Assembly: GCA_016192985.1 (NCBI GenBank)
Contig: JACPTC010000029.1
Location: 1 to 41,872, forward strand
DNA: 41,872 nt
DNA from: Candidatus Woesearchaeota archaeon
GTDB taxonomy: Archaea > Nanobdellota > Nanobdellia > Woesearchaeales > GW2011-AR4
Direction: 5' to 3'
The translations under genes were made by a program, and so were the position numbers. How positions within the stretch are numbered: the first letter of the stretch is position 1; each line of letters opens with the position of its first letter. Shown here piece after piece: positions 35,006-41,872 of the stretch. Under the pieces are notes generated by a model that worked only from the letters and a program-made list of their open reading frames with translations, made no database searches and was not told the origin of the DNA.

Positions 35006-36193
35006 TTTCAGAAATTCAATTAATGGCATGATTTCTACAGAATTTTTTGATGCTGTTTTTTTAGAAACTAAGATCTTATTCTTTATTTTTATAGACTTTA
35101 TTTGCTTTAAATCTTCTTCATTTATTTCATCCTTATATTTTACTTCTATAGCTTTATCTCCAATAACAAAATCTACTTCTTTGCCATCATGAAAATAGTA
35201 AAATATCTCTCCTTTATTTTTTATATTTAAGAACACAAGATTCTCAGCCAAAATACCTCCATTTTTAAAACCAGTTAACACAGTTTTTATACCGTTATCT
35301 GCTACATACATCTTCTTAGGGGCATATATCCTTTCATTCATAGATTTAGAGTATTTTAATATTGTATATAGTAAAAATGTTTCTTCTAAATATGTTATAT
35401 ACTGCCTTACTGTATCAATAGATATGTCCAATATTTTAGCTATTTTATTAAACGTAAACCTATTTCCAACTCTTTCTATTAAGAGCAAAAATAATTTTTT
35501 TATTACATCTGGATTTTTAACTCCATATTTTCCAACAACATCTTTGTAGATAATGCCTTCAACTAATTCGAGGACATACTCAGGGTTATTTTTAAGCACA
35601 TATTCTGGAATACCACCTATTACAAGGTAATCTTCTAAGTATCTATCTAGAAGGTAAATCTCAGATTGCTGTATTTTGATATTCTTAAACTTTAAAAATT
35701 CATCAAAGTTTAGGGGCTCTACCAAAATTTTGTTATATCTGCCCACTAAAAATGAGCTTTTATGCTTAATTACTAAACTTGACGAGCCTGAAGCAAAAAT
35801 CTTTACATTTTCAATATCGTATAAAATTTTTAATTCTCTTTCAAAATCTTTTTTGATATGAACCTCGTCAAAGAAGAGGAAAACCTTTTCTTTTATACCT
35901 AATTTATGAATTGTCCTGTATTCTTTTAAAATATCCAATAGTGTGTTTTTATCAAAAGCTGGGTGGTCAAGGGAGAGGTATAATATTTTCTTATAGTCAA
36001 CATCTTTTAGCATATCTTCAATTAGTTGATAGATAATAGTAGTTTTTCCAACCCTTCTTAGTCCTATAATAAATGTAATCTCCTTAGACTCTAACTCATT
36101 TTTTAATTTCTTCAAATAGAGTTCTCTTTTTATCGTATTTGTTTCAAATTTTCCTTCCCACCATGGATTAAATTGATACAAAATTTCTTGCAT
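35000..36193 (-). CDS. AAA ATPase with DUF4143 / PD-(D/E)XK-like C-terminus
   Basis: 397 residues. The N-terminal AAA_14-type ATPase domain has a Walker A GLRRVGKTT near 44-52, a Walker B VFLFFDEVH near 103-111, and an arginine-rich HKSSFLVGRYN segment. A winged-helix-like segment follows (FNKIAKILDISIDTVRQYI), then the DUF4143 C-terminus with EVDFVIGDKAIEVKYK, the D-(x)n-E-x-K pattern of restriction-like nucleases. This is the common COG1373-type ATPase of archaea and bacteria; its role is poorly defined. It is AT-rich and is the only - strand gene on this side. A - strand TATA (about 36211-36223) lies 26 bp before the ATG, suggesting a leaderless mRNA. Confidence 0.92.
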   Translation of the reverse strand: MQEILYQFNPWWEGKFETNTIKRELYLKKLKNELESKEITFIIGLRRVGKTTIIYQLIEDMLKDVDYKKILYLSLDHPAFDKNTLLDILKEYRTIHKLGIKEKVFLFFDEVHIKKDFERELKILYDIENVKIFASGSSSLVIKHKSSFLVGRYNKILVEPLNFDEFLKFKNIKIQQSEIYLLDRYLEDYLVIGGIPEYVLKNNPEYVLELVEGIIYKDVVGKYGVKNPDVIKKLFLLLIERVGNRFTFNKIAKILDISIDTVRQYITYLEETFLLYTILKYSKSMNERIYAPKKMYVADNGIKTVLTGFKNGGILAENLVFLNIKNKGEIFYYFHDGKEVDFVIGDKAIEVKYKDEINEEDLKQIKSIKIKNKILVSKKTASKNSVEIMPLIEFLKL

Positions 36194-36224
36194 AAGTATT
36201 GAAATATTTGCTTATTTATAAAAG

Positions 36225-36243
36225 TTTCGATTTTGAATCGAAA
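36225..36243. promoter_or_regulatory. Palindrome directly upstream of the ATPase TATA box
   Basis: TTTCGATT (36225-36232) and AATCGAAA (36236-36243) are perfect reverse complements around TTG. The site abuts the - strand TATA of the ATPase gene, a typical place for a regulator. Nothing shows which protein binds. Confidence 0.45.
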
Positions 36244-36287
36244 TATTCGTCCATATATTCTATTGACAGTAGAGATATTTAAGCAAA

Positions 36288-36317
36288 AAAATAGAAAGAT
36301 TTATATATTAGTATACA
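36288..36317 (+). promoter_or_regulatory. Promoter P1 of the first small surface gene, 30 bp shared with 37767
   Basis: These 30 bp, containing TTTATATATTA, are identical to 37767-37796 upstream of the second paralogue. The start would be near 36331, leaving a leader of about 310 nt here against about 87 nt at the second gene. Confidence 0.55.
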
Positions 36318-36641
36318 TTTTTATATAAGAAACTACTAATTTATTCCAAATTTAATACTACTAAATAAGAATTAAATAAGTGTAAGTGTAAATCGTAAGA
36401 GTAATGAAGTGTAAAGCGTAAGAGTAAGAGTCAGTGAAAATGAATAGATTGACTGATTCTTATGTGCTGAAGTTTAAGGCTAATTGAAAGTATTTACAAG
36501 CCATCAAAAACTCATGTTTTTTGATTTAAATATTTAAAAATCAATTCAAAGATTAAGTGTAATCGAAAAGTGTAATTGAAAGAGTAAAAGCAAGAGTCAG
36601 CGTAAGTGAAAAGGTGCTGATTCTATCACGAGGTGTTTTAG
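36318..36641 (+). promoter_or_regulatory. Duplicated leader with AG-rich repeats, hairpins and a second promoter
   Basis: There is no ORF here. From 36379 to 36430 there are repeats of the type AGNGTA (AGTGTA, AGAGTA, AGCGTA). A hairpin TCAGT (36431-36435) with ACTGA (36452-36456) follows. A second TATA, TTTAAATATTTAAA (36525-36538), predicts a start near 36557. More AG-rich sequence leads to the hairpin TCAGCG (36597-36602) with TGCTGA (36615-36620), then GAGGTG 6 nt before the GTG start codon. Confidence 0.5.
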
Positions 36642-37431
36642 GTGAAAAAGAGAGTAGATTGGATTAGGGAGTATACTTCACTTTTTATTTTTGTAAGTTT
36701 GTTTATTTCGTTTTTTATTTTGTTAAGTGCCTTTGTTCTAGCCCAAACTGAGCCTGTAGGACCAGACACAATAACCATTGCTGGTTCTGGGAGACGTACT
36801 AATAATTCTGGATCTTTAAGTTTGCAAGCTCAAGCAGGCAATGTAACTGCATTAGTTATCAGCAGCGTAAGAGCTACCCAAGCTTGGCAGGGTTATTATG
36901 GAAATATAACTGGTACAATTGCACTAGATGACGCCAACAACAACACACTTTACGATTGGTCTTTGCCAAATCCAAGCTTGGTCAAATATTTATTGCATGA
37001 ATGTAAGTCCAATTAGGAATAATAGTGCCGGACCGAGTAGTACTGGTATTGTGTATAGCGTTAATGGCTCTCAAATAGAGCTGAACTTTGGCATCAATGC
37101 AACTGATAAAGATGGGCTAAATGAGACTTTCAATGATACTTACACAGACACAACAGGATTTAGAACAGGCTCTGTTACAATTGATGTTGCAGATGGCTGC
37201 TCTTTAGCACACCCATACACAAGCCAAGCCTATGATTCATCCCAATGGCAGGAGTTGCTGCTAAGTGATAATTCATCCATAATCTTCACAGCATTGGTCA
37301 GAGAAAATGCAAATGGATTTGAAGCTGGCTCAACAGACACTTATGATTTCCAGATGCTGGTGCTTGAGAATGGGCATACAGAGCAAGCTAGTACATTAAC
37401 AAATTATTACTTTTTCGTTGAGTTGACTTAA
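36642..37431 (+). pseudogene. Small secreted VELT-module protein A, frame-broken
   Basis: Two ORFs in adjacent frames make up one gene. The first (36642-37016, GTG start, GAGGTG site) has a signal peptide (FILLSAFVLAQ), a TEPVGPDTITIAGSGRR start to the mature part, and WQGYYGNITGTIALDDANNN. The second (continuing from about 36978 to 37431) has NGSQIELNFGINATD, TDTYDFQMLVLENG and the end LTNYYFFVELT. Compared with the intact paralogue at 38873, about 13 residues (roughly 40 bp) are missing after SLPNPS, and the frame resumes at WSNIYC, equivalent to WSGINC. This may be a real inactivation, a variable-expression state or an assembly error. The protein would be an extracellular structural or adhesive subunit (inference). 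Confidence 0.75.
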
Positions 37432-37896
37432 ACAAAGATTCCATTTTTATTATTATGGTGGGCAATAATACTATAACCTTTATTTGTAGATGAATTGCTT
37501 TGCCTAAAGTTTTTCTATAAATCACCCAAAAGGACATCTTTGGAATAGAGGTGGAAGTGCTGTTACTCTTGGTAATACACAACTTGATTAAATAATCATC
37601 ACATTTTGAGCTATCATAGTTTAGCTTGAATTGACACTAAGCTACTTCAGTCCGCAGAGGATGTTTTTAAAGTATATATTTTTATAAGTGAGGTGGTACT
37701 TTTTTGTGTGATAATATTAATTTTCTATATTATAAATAAATTTAATTAATGTTTATATCTATGAATAAAATAGAAAGATTTATATATTAGTATACACTTT
37801 TGTATATAAAATTATTAAAAACAATAAAAAGTATATTAATATAGGAAAAAGTCAGCGTAAGTGAAAGCGCGCTGATTCTATCAAGAGGTGTTTTAG
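37432..37896 (+). other. Intergenic region with coding remnant, promoter and leader hairpin
   Basis: The first ~20 bp duplicate the 3' flank of the next paralogue. At 37508-37591 a stop-bounded frame reads SFSINHPKGHLWNRGG then SAVTLGNTQLD, possibly a decayed surface-gene end. The 30-bp promoter copy at 37767-37796 predicts a start near 37810. The leader hairpin TCAGCG (37852-37857) with CGCTGA (37870-37875) has a 12-nt loop. GAGGTG precedes the GTG at 37897. Confidence 0.45.
37767..37796 (+). promoter_or_regulatory. Promoter of small surface gene B, identical to 36288-36317
   Basis: An exact 30-bp copy including TTTATATATTA, with an expected start near 37810 and a leader of about 87 nt. Confidence 0.55.
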
Positions 37897-38654
37897 GTGA
37901 AAAAGAGGTTGGGTTTTGTAAGAGATTATTTTACATTTTTAACTGTAATCGCTTTTATTGTTATATTAAGTACAGTTGTTCTAGCCCAAACTGAGCCAGT
38001 AGGACCTGACACAATAACTATTGCTGGCTCTGGCAGGCACACAAACAACACTTTTCCTACATTGGTACAAGCTCAAGCTGGCAATGTAACTGCATTAGTT
38101 ATCAGCAGCGTAAGAGCTACCCAAGCTTGGCAGGGTTATTATGGAAATATAACTGGTACAATTGCACTAGATGACGCCAACAACAACACACTTTACGATT
38201 GGTCTTTGCCAAATCCAAGCCGCTTCGTGGTGTTAATGGTACATCTGAAGTAGGAGGAGCGGCGGTTGATTACACTATTAATGGCTCTCAAATTGAGCTT
38301 AATTTCGGCATAAATGCAACTGACAGAGATGGGCTTAATGAAACTTTCAATGATACTTACACAGATGCAACTGGATTTAGAGTTGGCTCAACAACAATAG
38401 ATGTTGCAGATGGATGTTCCTTAGCTCATCCATACACAAGCCAAGCCTATGATTCATCCCAATGGCAGGAGTTGCTGTTAAGTGATAATTCATCCATAAT
38501 CTTCACAGCATTGGTCAGGGAAAATGCAAATGGATTCGAAGCCGGTTCAACAGACACATATGATTTCCAGATGCTGGTGCTTGAGAACGGTCATGTTGGT
38601 CAAGATGGCCCTGCTCAATTAACAAATTATTACTTTTTCGTTGAGTTGACTTAA
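37897..38654 (+). pseudogene. Small secreted VELT-module protein B, frame-broken
   Basis: A tandem paralogue of gene A. The first ORF (37897-38253) has a signal peptide (FIVILSTVVLAQ), TEPVGPDTITIAGSGRH and WQGYYGNITGTIALDDANNN. After SLPNPS the frame is lost and resumes in another frame at about PLRGVNGTSEVGG, continuing NGSQIELNFGINATD to LTNYYFFVELT at 38654. The break begins at the same base of the shared sequence as in gene A, but the right side and the size of the loss differ. The 141 bp before the break are identical in the two genes. Promoter, leader hairpin and 3' flank are also shared, so the copies arose by tandem duplication or were homogenised. Confidence 0.75.
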
Positions 38655-38739
38655 ACAAAGATTCCATTTTTATTTTTATTTTTTATTTAATTTTTACTAT
38701 TTTAATAAAGAAAGCGTACGGAAATGAAATTGTCTGGAA

Positions 38740-38871
38740 TTGTCTGGAGTTAATGCAAATGCAGCGATTAACGATATTGATGAATGTTGTCAGATGCTAA
38801 CTGAATGTTGTCAGATGCTAACTAATTCTGGACTTGATTTTCATAGTCTGTCATGGAATAAGATGAAATGA
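38740..38871 (+). CDS. Possible 43-residue upstream ORF containing a 7-codon repeat
   Basis: An open frame from a TTG codon reads SGVNANAAINDIDECCQML and then repeats ECCQMLT once more before NSGLDFHSLSWNKMK. It stops one base before the ATG of the next gene. No Shine-Dalgarno sequence is visible, so it may be a decayed gene end or chance rather than a translated leader. Confidence 0.2.
   Translation: MSGVNANAAINDIDECCQMLTECCQMLTNSGLDFHSLSWNKMK
38781..38822 (+). repeat. Exact 21-bp tandem repeat in the leader of the 38873 gene
   Basis: Bases 38781-38801 are repeated exactly at 38802-38822. A shorter 10-bp near-repeat (TGTCTGGAAT/TGTCTGGAGT) lies at 38731-38750. Both are between paralogous surface genes. 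Confidence 0.85.
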
Positions 38872-38872
38872 G

Positions 38873-39721
38873 ATGCTTATGCGAATTTTCAGCAACAATA
38901 AGAGAAACACATTATTTTTGCTAATTCTAGTTAGTTATATTCTCAGCTTACTTATAACAGTGCGAGCAGCACCAATAGGACCAACTGCAACTGTATCAGG
39001 CAACACAACAAAAAACGCAGCTGTTGCAAGGCTTGTAAATTCAACAATAAACGGCACCATAAGCCCAGGAGGATTTATCTTTACAATGAACCTTGATTCA
39101 GTGCAGCAGGACACAAGATGGAAGGGCTATGTGGGAAACGTAACAGGAACATTGACATTGGATGATGCTAGTGATAATACTTTGTTCTCTTGGTCTTTAT
39201 CATCTGTCACAGGAGAGGTTTATGCAACAAGGGCATCTGGCAATGTAAACTGGAGCGGGATAAACTGCACATGGATAGCAGATGGAAGAGTCAATAAGTC
39301 AGATGACACATTCAACATATCCAAATCTAACAGAACGCCTGAGCATAATGAAAATATTGTCTTAAGCCATACAAACAAAGATGACAACATAACTGCAACC
39401 TTCAGCAAGAGGAATCATTCTTCTATAACAGTTGGCTCTGTTGTTATTGGAAAAGACCAATGCTTTTCAGTCCAAACCTACCAAAGGGATGCAGCTCAGG
39501 TTTTCAGCGACAGCGATAATGCCAATTTCACTCAAGTTATTTTGTATGATGCAGCTTACAACATAACAAACGGGAATGTTGTTTATGAAACAAAGATAGA
39601 AGGAGACATAACTGGCTACAGGTCTGGCGACACCTATGACTTCCAGATTATACTGCCCGAGAGCGGCGCAGTTGGTTTCACAGCCTCTACTGCATATTAC
39701 TTTTATGTGGAATTGACTTGA
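38873..39721 (+). CDS. Small secreted VELT-module protein C, intact
   Basis: 282 residues. A signal peptide (LFLLILVSYILSLLITVRAA) is followed directly by the mature protein: APIGPTATVSGNTTKNA, then WKGYVGNVTGTLTLDDASDN, the W-S-G-I-N-C segment lost in gene A, HSSITVGSVVIGKDQCF, DTYDFQIILPESG and the end STAYYFYVELT. The cysteine pair and dense N-x-S/T sites suggest an exported glycoprotein. The core pattern G-x-V-x-G-x-(L/I)-x-L-D and the end match the C-terminal modules of the giant adhesin and the 790-aa protein. The stop overlaps a possible TTG start of the next gene. No enzyme motif is present. A repeating surface or filament subunit is one possible role (inference). Confidence 0.85.
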   Translation: MLMRIFSNNKRNTLFLLILVSYILSLLITVRAAPIGPTATVSGNTTKNAAVARLVNSTINGTISPGGFIFTMNLDSVQQDTRWKGYVGNVTGTLTLDDASDNTLFSWSLSSVTGEVYATRASGNVNWSGINCTWIADGRVNKSDDTFNISKSNRTPEHNENIVLSHTNKDDNITATFSKRNHSSITVGSVVIGKDQCFSVQTYQRDAAQVFSDSDNANFTQVILYDAAYNITNGNVVYETKIEGDITGYRSGDTYDFQIILPESGAVGFTASTAYYFYVELT

Positions 39722-39726
39722 GTAAA

Positions 39727-40743
39727 ATGATAATCAGAATAAAACGCAAAATTTTGGAACAGGGAATATTTGGAATATTGATGATATCAATAATTGTGTC
39801 AATACTCATAGGTGTTTCTTTTACAACAAACTATGTGATAGGAGCAACAAATGTTACCAACAACACAGTTCTTGCAATAGTTAATGTTACAAATACAGAG
39901 CCAAATATAACTTTAGTTGTAATTTATGACGAAACTAATGCATTGTATGGCGATATAGACTTGATAGCCAGTGGTCCAACTATTGTAACCTGCAATGTCA
40001 GCATTTTTGACTATAATGGAGCAGGTGATATTGACAATGAGTCTATAAATGCAACATTGCATATTCAGTCTGTTGGCAGAGAAGGTAATACTGACAACAA
40101 TCACCGCTATAGAAACTCAAGCTGCGGTACATGTGCACAGTTTACATCAACAAATGTCACTTGCGAGTGCAAATTTGGCTTGCAATACTATGCCAATGAT
40201 TCCAATTCTTGGGTTTGCAATGTCACAGTCAGAGACAGAGGCGGAACCGGTTTGACAGCCTCAAGGCTTAACTTTAGCGACACTGAGATAAGCAGCACTA
40301 TAACAGTAGCAAAGCTGCTTGCAATCAACACCTCGACTTTGCTTGATTACGGCAATCTGAGCGTGACTCAAACTTCTGCTGAAATTGTGCATAACATAAC
40401 CAATGTTGGGAACATAAACCTTAATCTTTCATTAAGGAGCTATGGTGGAGACAATGAATCGCTGGGCCAAAATGTGACTATGGTATGCGGGCTTGGCAAT
40501 ATCACTTTTGGCAACCAAAGGTATGAGGTCGGTGGCCAGAAGTCTGGAATAGCATTTGCTGACATGAGAAATGTGACAAACCAAACAGTTATAATTAATT
40601 TCACATTCCCTGCAAGAATAGATGACACAACATATGGTCTTGATAGAAACTCAACATTATGGAGACTGCAAGTTCCATTAAGTGTAGGGGGAATATGCAA
40701 TGGCACAATAATTTTTGGAGCAATTGATGCCGAGGTTGTATAA
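39727..40743 (+). CDS. Secreted Cys- and Asn-rich protein in the small surface cluster
   Basis: 338 residues from the ATG at 39727; a TTG at 39718 overlapping the upstream stop is also possible. A basic start (RIKRKILEQ) precedes a signal/anchor helix (GILMISIIVSILIGVSF). The mature part has Ig-like beta segments (TEPNITLVVIYDE; VTCNVSIFDYNGAGDIDNE), a cysteine cluster (SSCGTCAQFTSTNVTCECKF) and a late C-terminal domain with TVAKLLAINTSTLLDYGNLS. It ends in GAIDAEVV without the VELT signature. It is probably translated together with gene C. Sequons are dense. The family is not recognised; a partner or minor subunit of the VELT proteins is inferred from position. Confidence 0.83.
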   Translation: MIIRIKRKILEQGIFGILMISIIVSILIGVSFTTNYVIGATNVTNNTVLAIVNVTNTEPNITLVVIYDETNALYGDIDLIASGPTIVTCNVSIFDYNGAGDIDNESINATLHIQSVGREGNTDNNHRYRNSSCGTCAQFTSTNVTCECKFGLQYYANDSNSWVCNVTVRDRGGTGLTASRLNFSDTEISSTITVAKLLAINTSTLLDYGNLSVTQTSAEIVHNITNVGNINLNLSLRSYGGDNESLGQNVTMVCGLGNITFGNQRYEVGGQKSGIAFADMRNVTNQTVIINFTFPARIDDTTYGLDRNSTLWRLQVPLSVGGICNGTIIFGAIDAEVV

Positions 40744-40744
40744 A

Positions 40745-40954
40745 ATGAATGAAGACAATTTATTCAGCGAATTTTTGGGCCAGGAAGTAAAAGCCCCATA
40801 TAAAGATGGCAACCAGTTCAAGATAGCAAGAGGCGTGCTTGAAGATATCAGCAACGGCTTTGTAAAAATAAAGGGCAAGCTTGGAACTATCATCATTAAC
40901 CAAAAAAACATAGAAAAGGTTACTGTTGTAAAAGGGACAAATCAAGCTAACTAA
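40745..40954 (+). CDS. Small beta-barrel (Sm/SH3-like) cytoplasmic protein
   Basis: 69 residues from the ATG two bases after the preceding stop. The sequence has five predicted short strands: FLGQEVKAPYKDG, FKIARGVLEDIS, GFVKIKGKLGTIIIN and KNIEKVTVVKG. The spacing and glycines suggest an Sm-like or SH3-like barrel, though no diagnostic RNA-binding residues can be claimed. It has no signal peptide, which is odd among secreted neighbours, and coupling with the secreted protein upstream is likely. It could be an RNA-binding regulator of the cluster, but this is speculation. Confidence 0.75.
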   Translation: MNEDNLFSEFLGQEVKAPYKDGNQFKIARGVLEDISNGFVKIKGKLGTIIINQKNIEKVTVVKGTNQAN

Positions 40955-41240
40955 ACTGTTGAAAGAGGTGAGGCAATAAGGAAATTATGATAGTCTGGAG
41001 AGAGCGTAAGCGTATTGGTCTAGAGAAAGTGAAAGCGTTTAGGAGAGAGTAAATGTCTAGAAGTAAGAGAAAGCAAGTGTCAGCAAAGTTAATGCAAAGG
41101 CAATGAATAGAACAGCAATGAACAGTGAATGCAATGAAATGATATAGGCGTTAAAAAAACTTCTAGATAAATAAAATACATAAAATACATCGCAAAATTA
41201 GTGTGAACTCTAGGCTTTTCTAGATTTTCAAATACGCAAA
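40955..41240 (+). promoter_or_regulatory. AG-rich intergenic leader upstream of the last surface gene
   Basis: The region is strongly purine-rich with GTAAGCG, GTGAAAGCG and GTAAGAG motifs like the leaders at 36379-36600, and three TCTAGA-type sites. A 21-codon ORF at 40987-41052 (MIVWRERKRIGLEKVKAF...) has GAGGTG about 20 nt upstream, too far to be convincing. A weak TATA-like GATAAATAAAATA lies near 41167. No hairpin like those at 36597 or 37852 was found. Confidence 0.4.
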
Positions 41241-41872
41241 ATGCTGTCCAAATCTGATAAGAAAGATGTAACTATAGTAGTATCTGCTTTAATCATGCTC
41301 ATTATCCCCATGCTAGCCTCATTAGTTCAAGCTGCACCAAGTGGACCAACTGCAACTGTAAGTGGCAATACAACAAAAAATGCCGCTTCTACTACAAAAA
41401 TCAACTCAACAATAAACAACTCCATAAGCCCAGGAGGCTTTATCTTCACAATGAACCTTGATTCAGTGCAGCAGGACACAAGATGGAAGGGCTATGTGGG
41501 AAACGTAACAGGAACATTGACATTGGATGATGCTAGTGACAATACTTTGTTCTCTTGGTCTTTATCATCTGTCACAGGAGAGGTTTATGCAACAAGGGCA
41601 TCTGGCAATGTGAACTGGAGCGGGATAAACTGCACATGGATAGCAGACGGAAGAGTCAATAAATCAGATGACACATTCAACATATCAAAATCTAACAGAA
41701 CGCCTGAGCATAATGAAAATATTGCCTTAAGCCATACAAACAAAGATGACAACATAACTGCAACCTTCAGCAAGAGGAATCATTCTTCCATAACAGTTGG
41801 CTCTGTTGTCATTGGAAAAGACCAATGCTTTTCACTCCAAACATACCAAAGAGATGCAGCTCAGGTTTTCAG
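41241..41872 (+). CDS. Small secreted VELT-module protein F, cut by the window end
   Basis: The ATG at 41241 opens a frame that runs past the last base (210 codons visible). A signal peptide (VVSALIMLIIPMLASLVQA) leads to APSGPTATVSGNTTKNA, then a stretch nearly identical in DNA and protein to gene C (38873): FIFTMNLDSVQQDTRWKGYV, GTLTLDDASDN, WSGINCTWIADGRVNKS, HSSITVGSVVIGKDQCF. The signal peptides of the two copies are unrelated, and the first ~20 mature residues after the shared start differ more than the core. By homology, about 70 more residues ending in a VELT signature should follow. It has an AG-rich leader and a weak TATA near 41167. Confidence 0.85.
   Translation, partial: MLSKSDKKDVTIVVSALIMLIIPMLASLVQAAPSGPTATVSGNTTKNAASTTKINSTINNSISPGGFIFTMNLDSVQQDTRWKGYVGNVTGTLTLDDASDNTLFSWSLSSVTGEVYATRASGNVNWSGINCTWIADGRVNKSDDTFNISKSNRTPEHNENIALSHTNKDDNITATFSKRNHSSITVGSVVIGKDQCFSLQTYQRDAAQVF

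Noticed and set aside
36379-36600. Short repeats as a CRISPR array
   Set aside because: Units are about 6 bp, irregular, and without spacers of constant length; no cas genes are present.
38080-38253. Transposon insertion as the cause of the breaks in genes A and B
   Set aside because: Sequence is missing rather than added; no terminal inverted repeats or target duplication are seen at the break.
40987-41052. 21-residue basic ORF as a real gene
   Set aside because: Arg/Lys/Glu-rich by virtue of the AG-rich leader, and its GAGGTG is about 20 nt away.

Overview
This window looks like part of a DPANN-type archaeal genome, of the Woesearchaeota/Pacearchaeota kind. That placement is inferred. The direct signs are an archaeal EF-1A next to ribosomal protein S10, a Taw3 wyosine enzyme, TATA boxes about 26 bp ahead of starts, a tRNA interrupted by bulge-helix-bulge introns, AT-rich intergenic DNA, and very large secreted proteins dense in N-glycosylation sequons.

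Left part (1-6.5 kb, mostly housekeeping): the 3' end of a PAS/histidine kinase gene; taw3 with a possible 26-residue membrane peptide upstream; EF-1A (with a leader hairpin), S10 and a helical hypothetical protein on the + strand. S10 is separated from EF-1A by an unusual 210-bp spacer holding two inverted repeats. On the - strand are two copper-type lipoproteins, a plain cupredoxin and a cupredoxin-IPT-CopC fusion, with two membrane proteins.

At 6588-6774 (+) is a tRNA-Ser(GGA) gene that I read as carrying three introns: in the D-loop (20/21), the anticodon loop (37/38) and the T-loop (59/60). Each can be folded into a bulge-helix-bulge, and removing all three gives a canonical 84-nt class II tRNA.

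From 6.8 to 10.1 kb (-) lie three small proteins sharing one ~75-residue module (DUF5752-like), one with a C-terminal membrane anchor, and a 638-residue coiled-coil protein. The module recurs twice at the end of a gene at 33.7-35.0 kb, so the family flanks the surface-protein block.

The centre (10.5-33.6 kb, +) is a surface-protein operon. Two long ORFs (4338 and 2560 aa) are really one ~6,900-residue giant adhesin gene, split by an exact 32-bp tandem duplication at 23453-23516. It contains MG2/Ig-like repeats, a glycine-rich beta-helix-like region, VCBS/FG-GAP repeats with an ASPIC/UnbV-like domain, a four-fold VVEF repeat, DUF2341-like domains, at least 15 Ig-like repeats and a CARDB domain. 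A 790-aa secreted protein follows with an ATGA overlap.

Right part (35-41.9 kb): an AAA/DUF4143 ATPase on the - strand, then a cluster of small secreted paralogues. They consist of little more than a signal peptide plus a module that also appears to form the C-terminus of the giant proteins, ending in a YFxVEL(T/R)-COOH signature. Two of them (36642, 37897) are frame-broken at the same point, after an identical 141-bp block. A near-identical pair (38873 and 41241, the latter cut by the window end) differs mainly in the signal peptide. I infer a locus for a cell-surface polymer or adhesin system built on a shared terminal module, diversifying by duplication and gene conversion.
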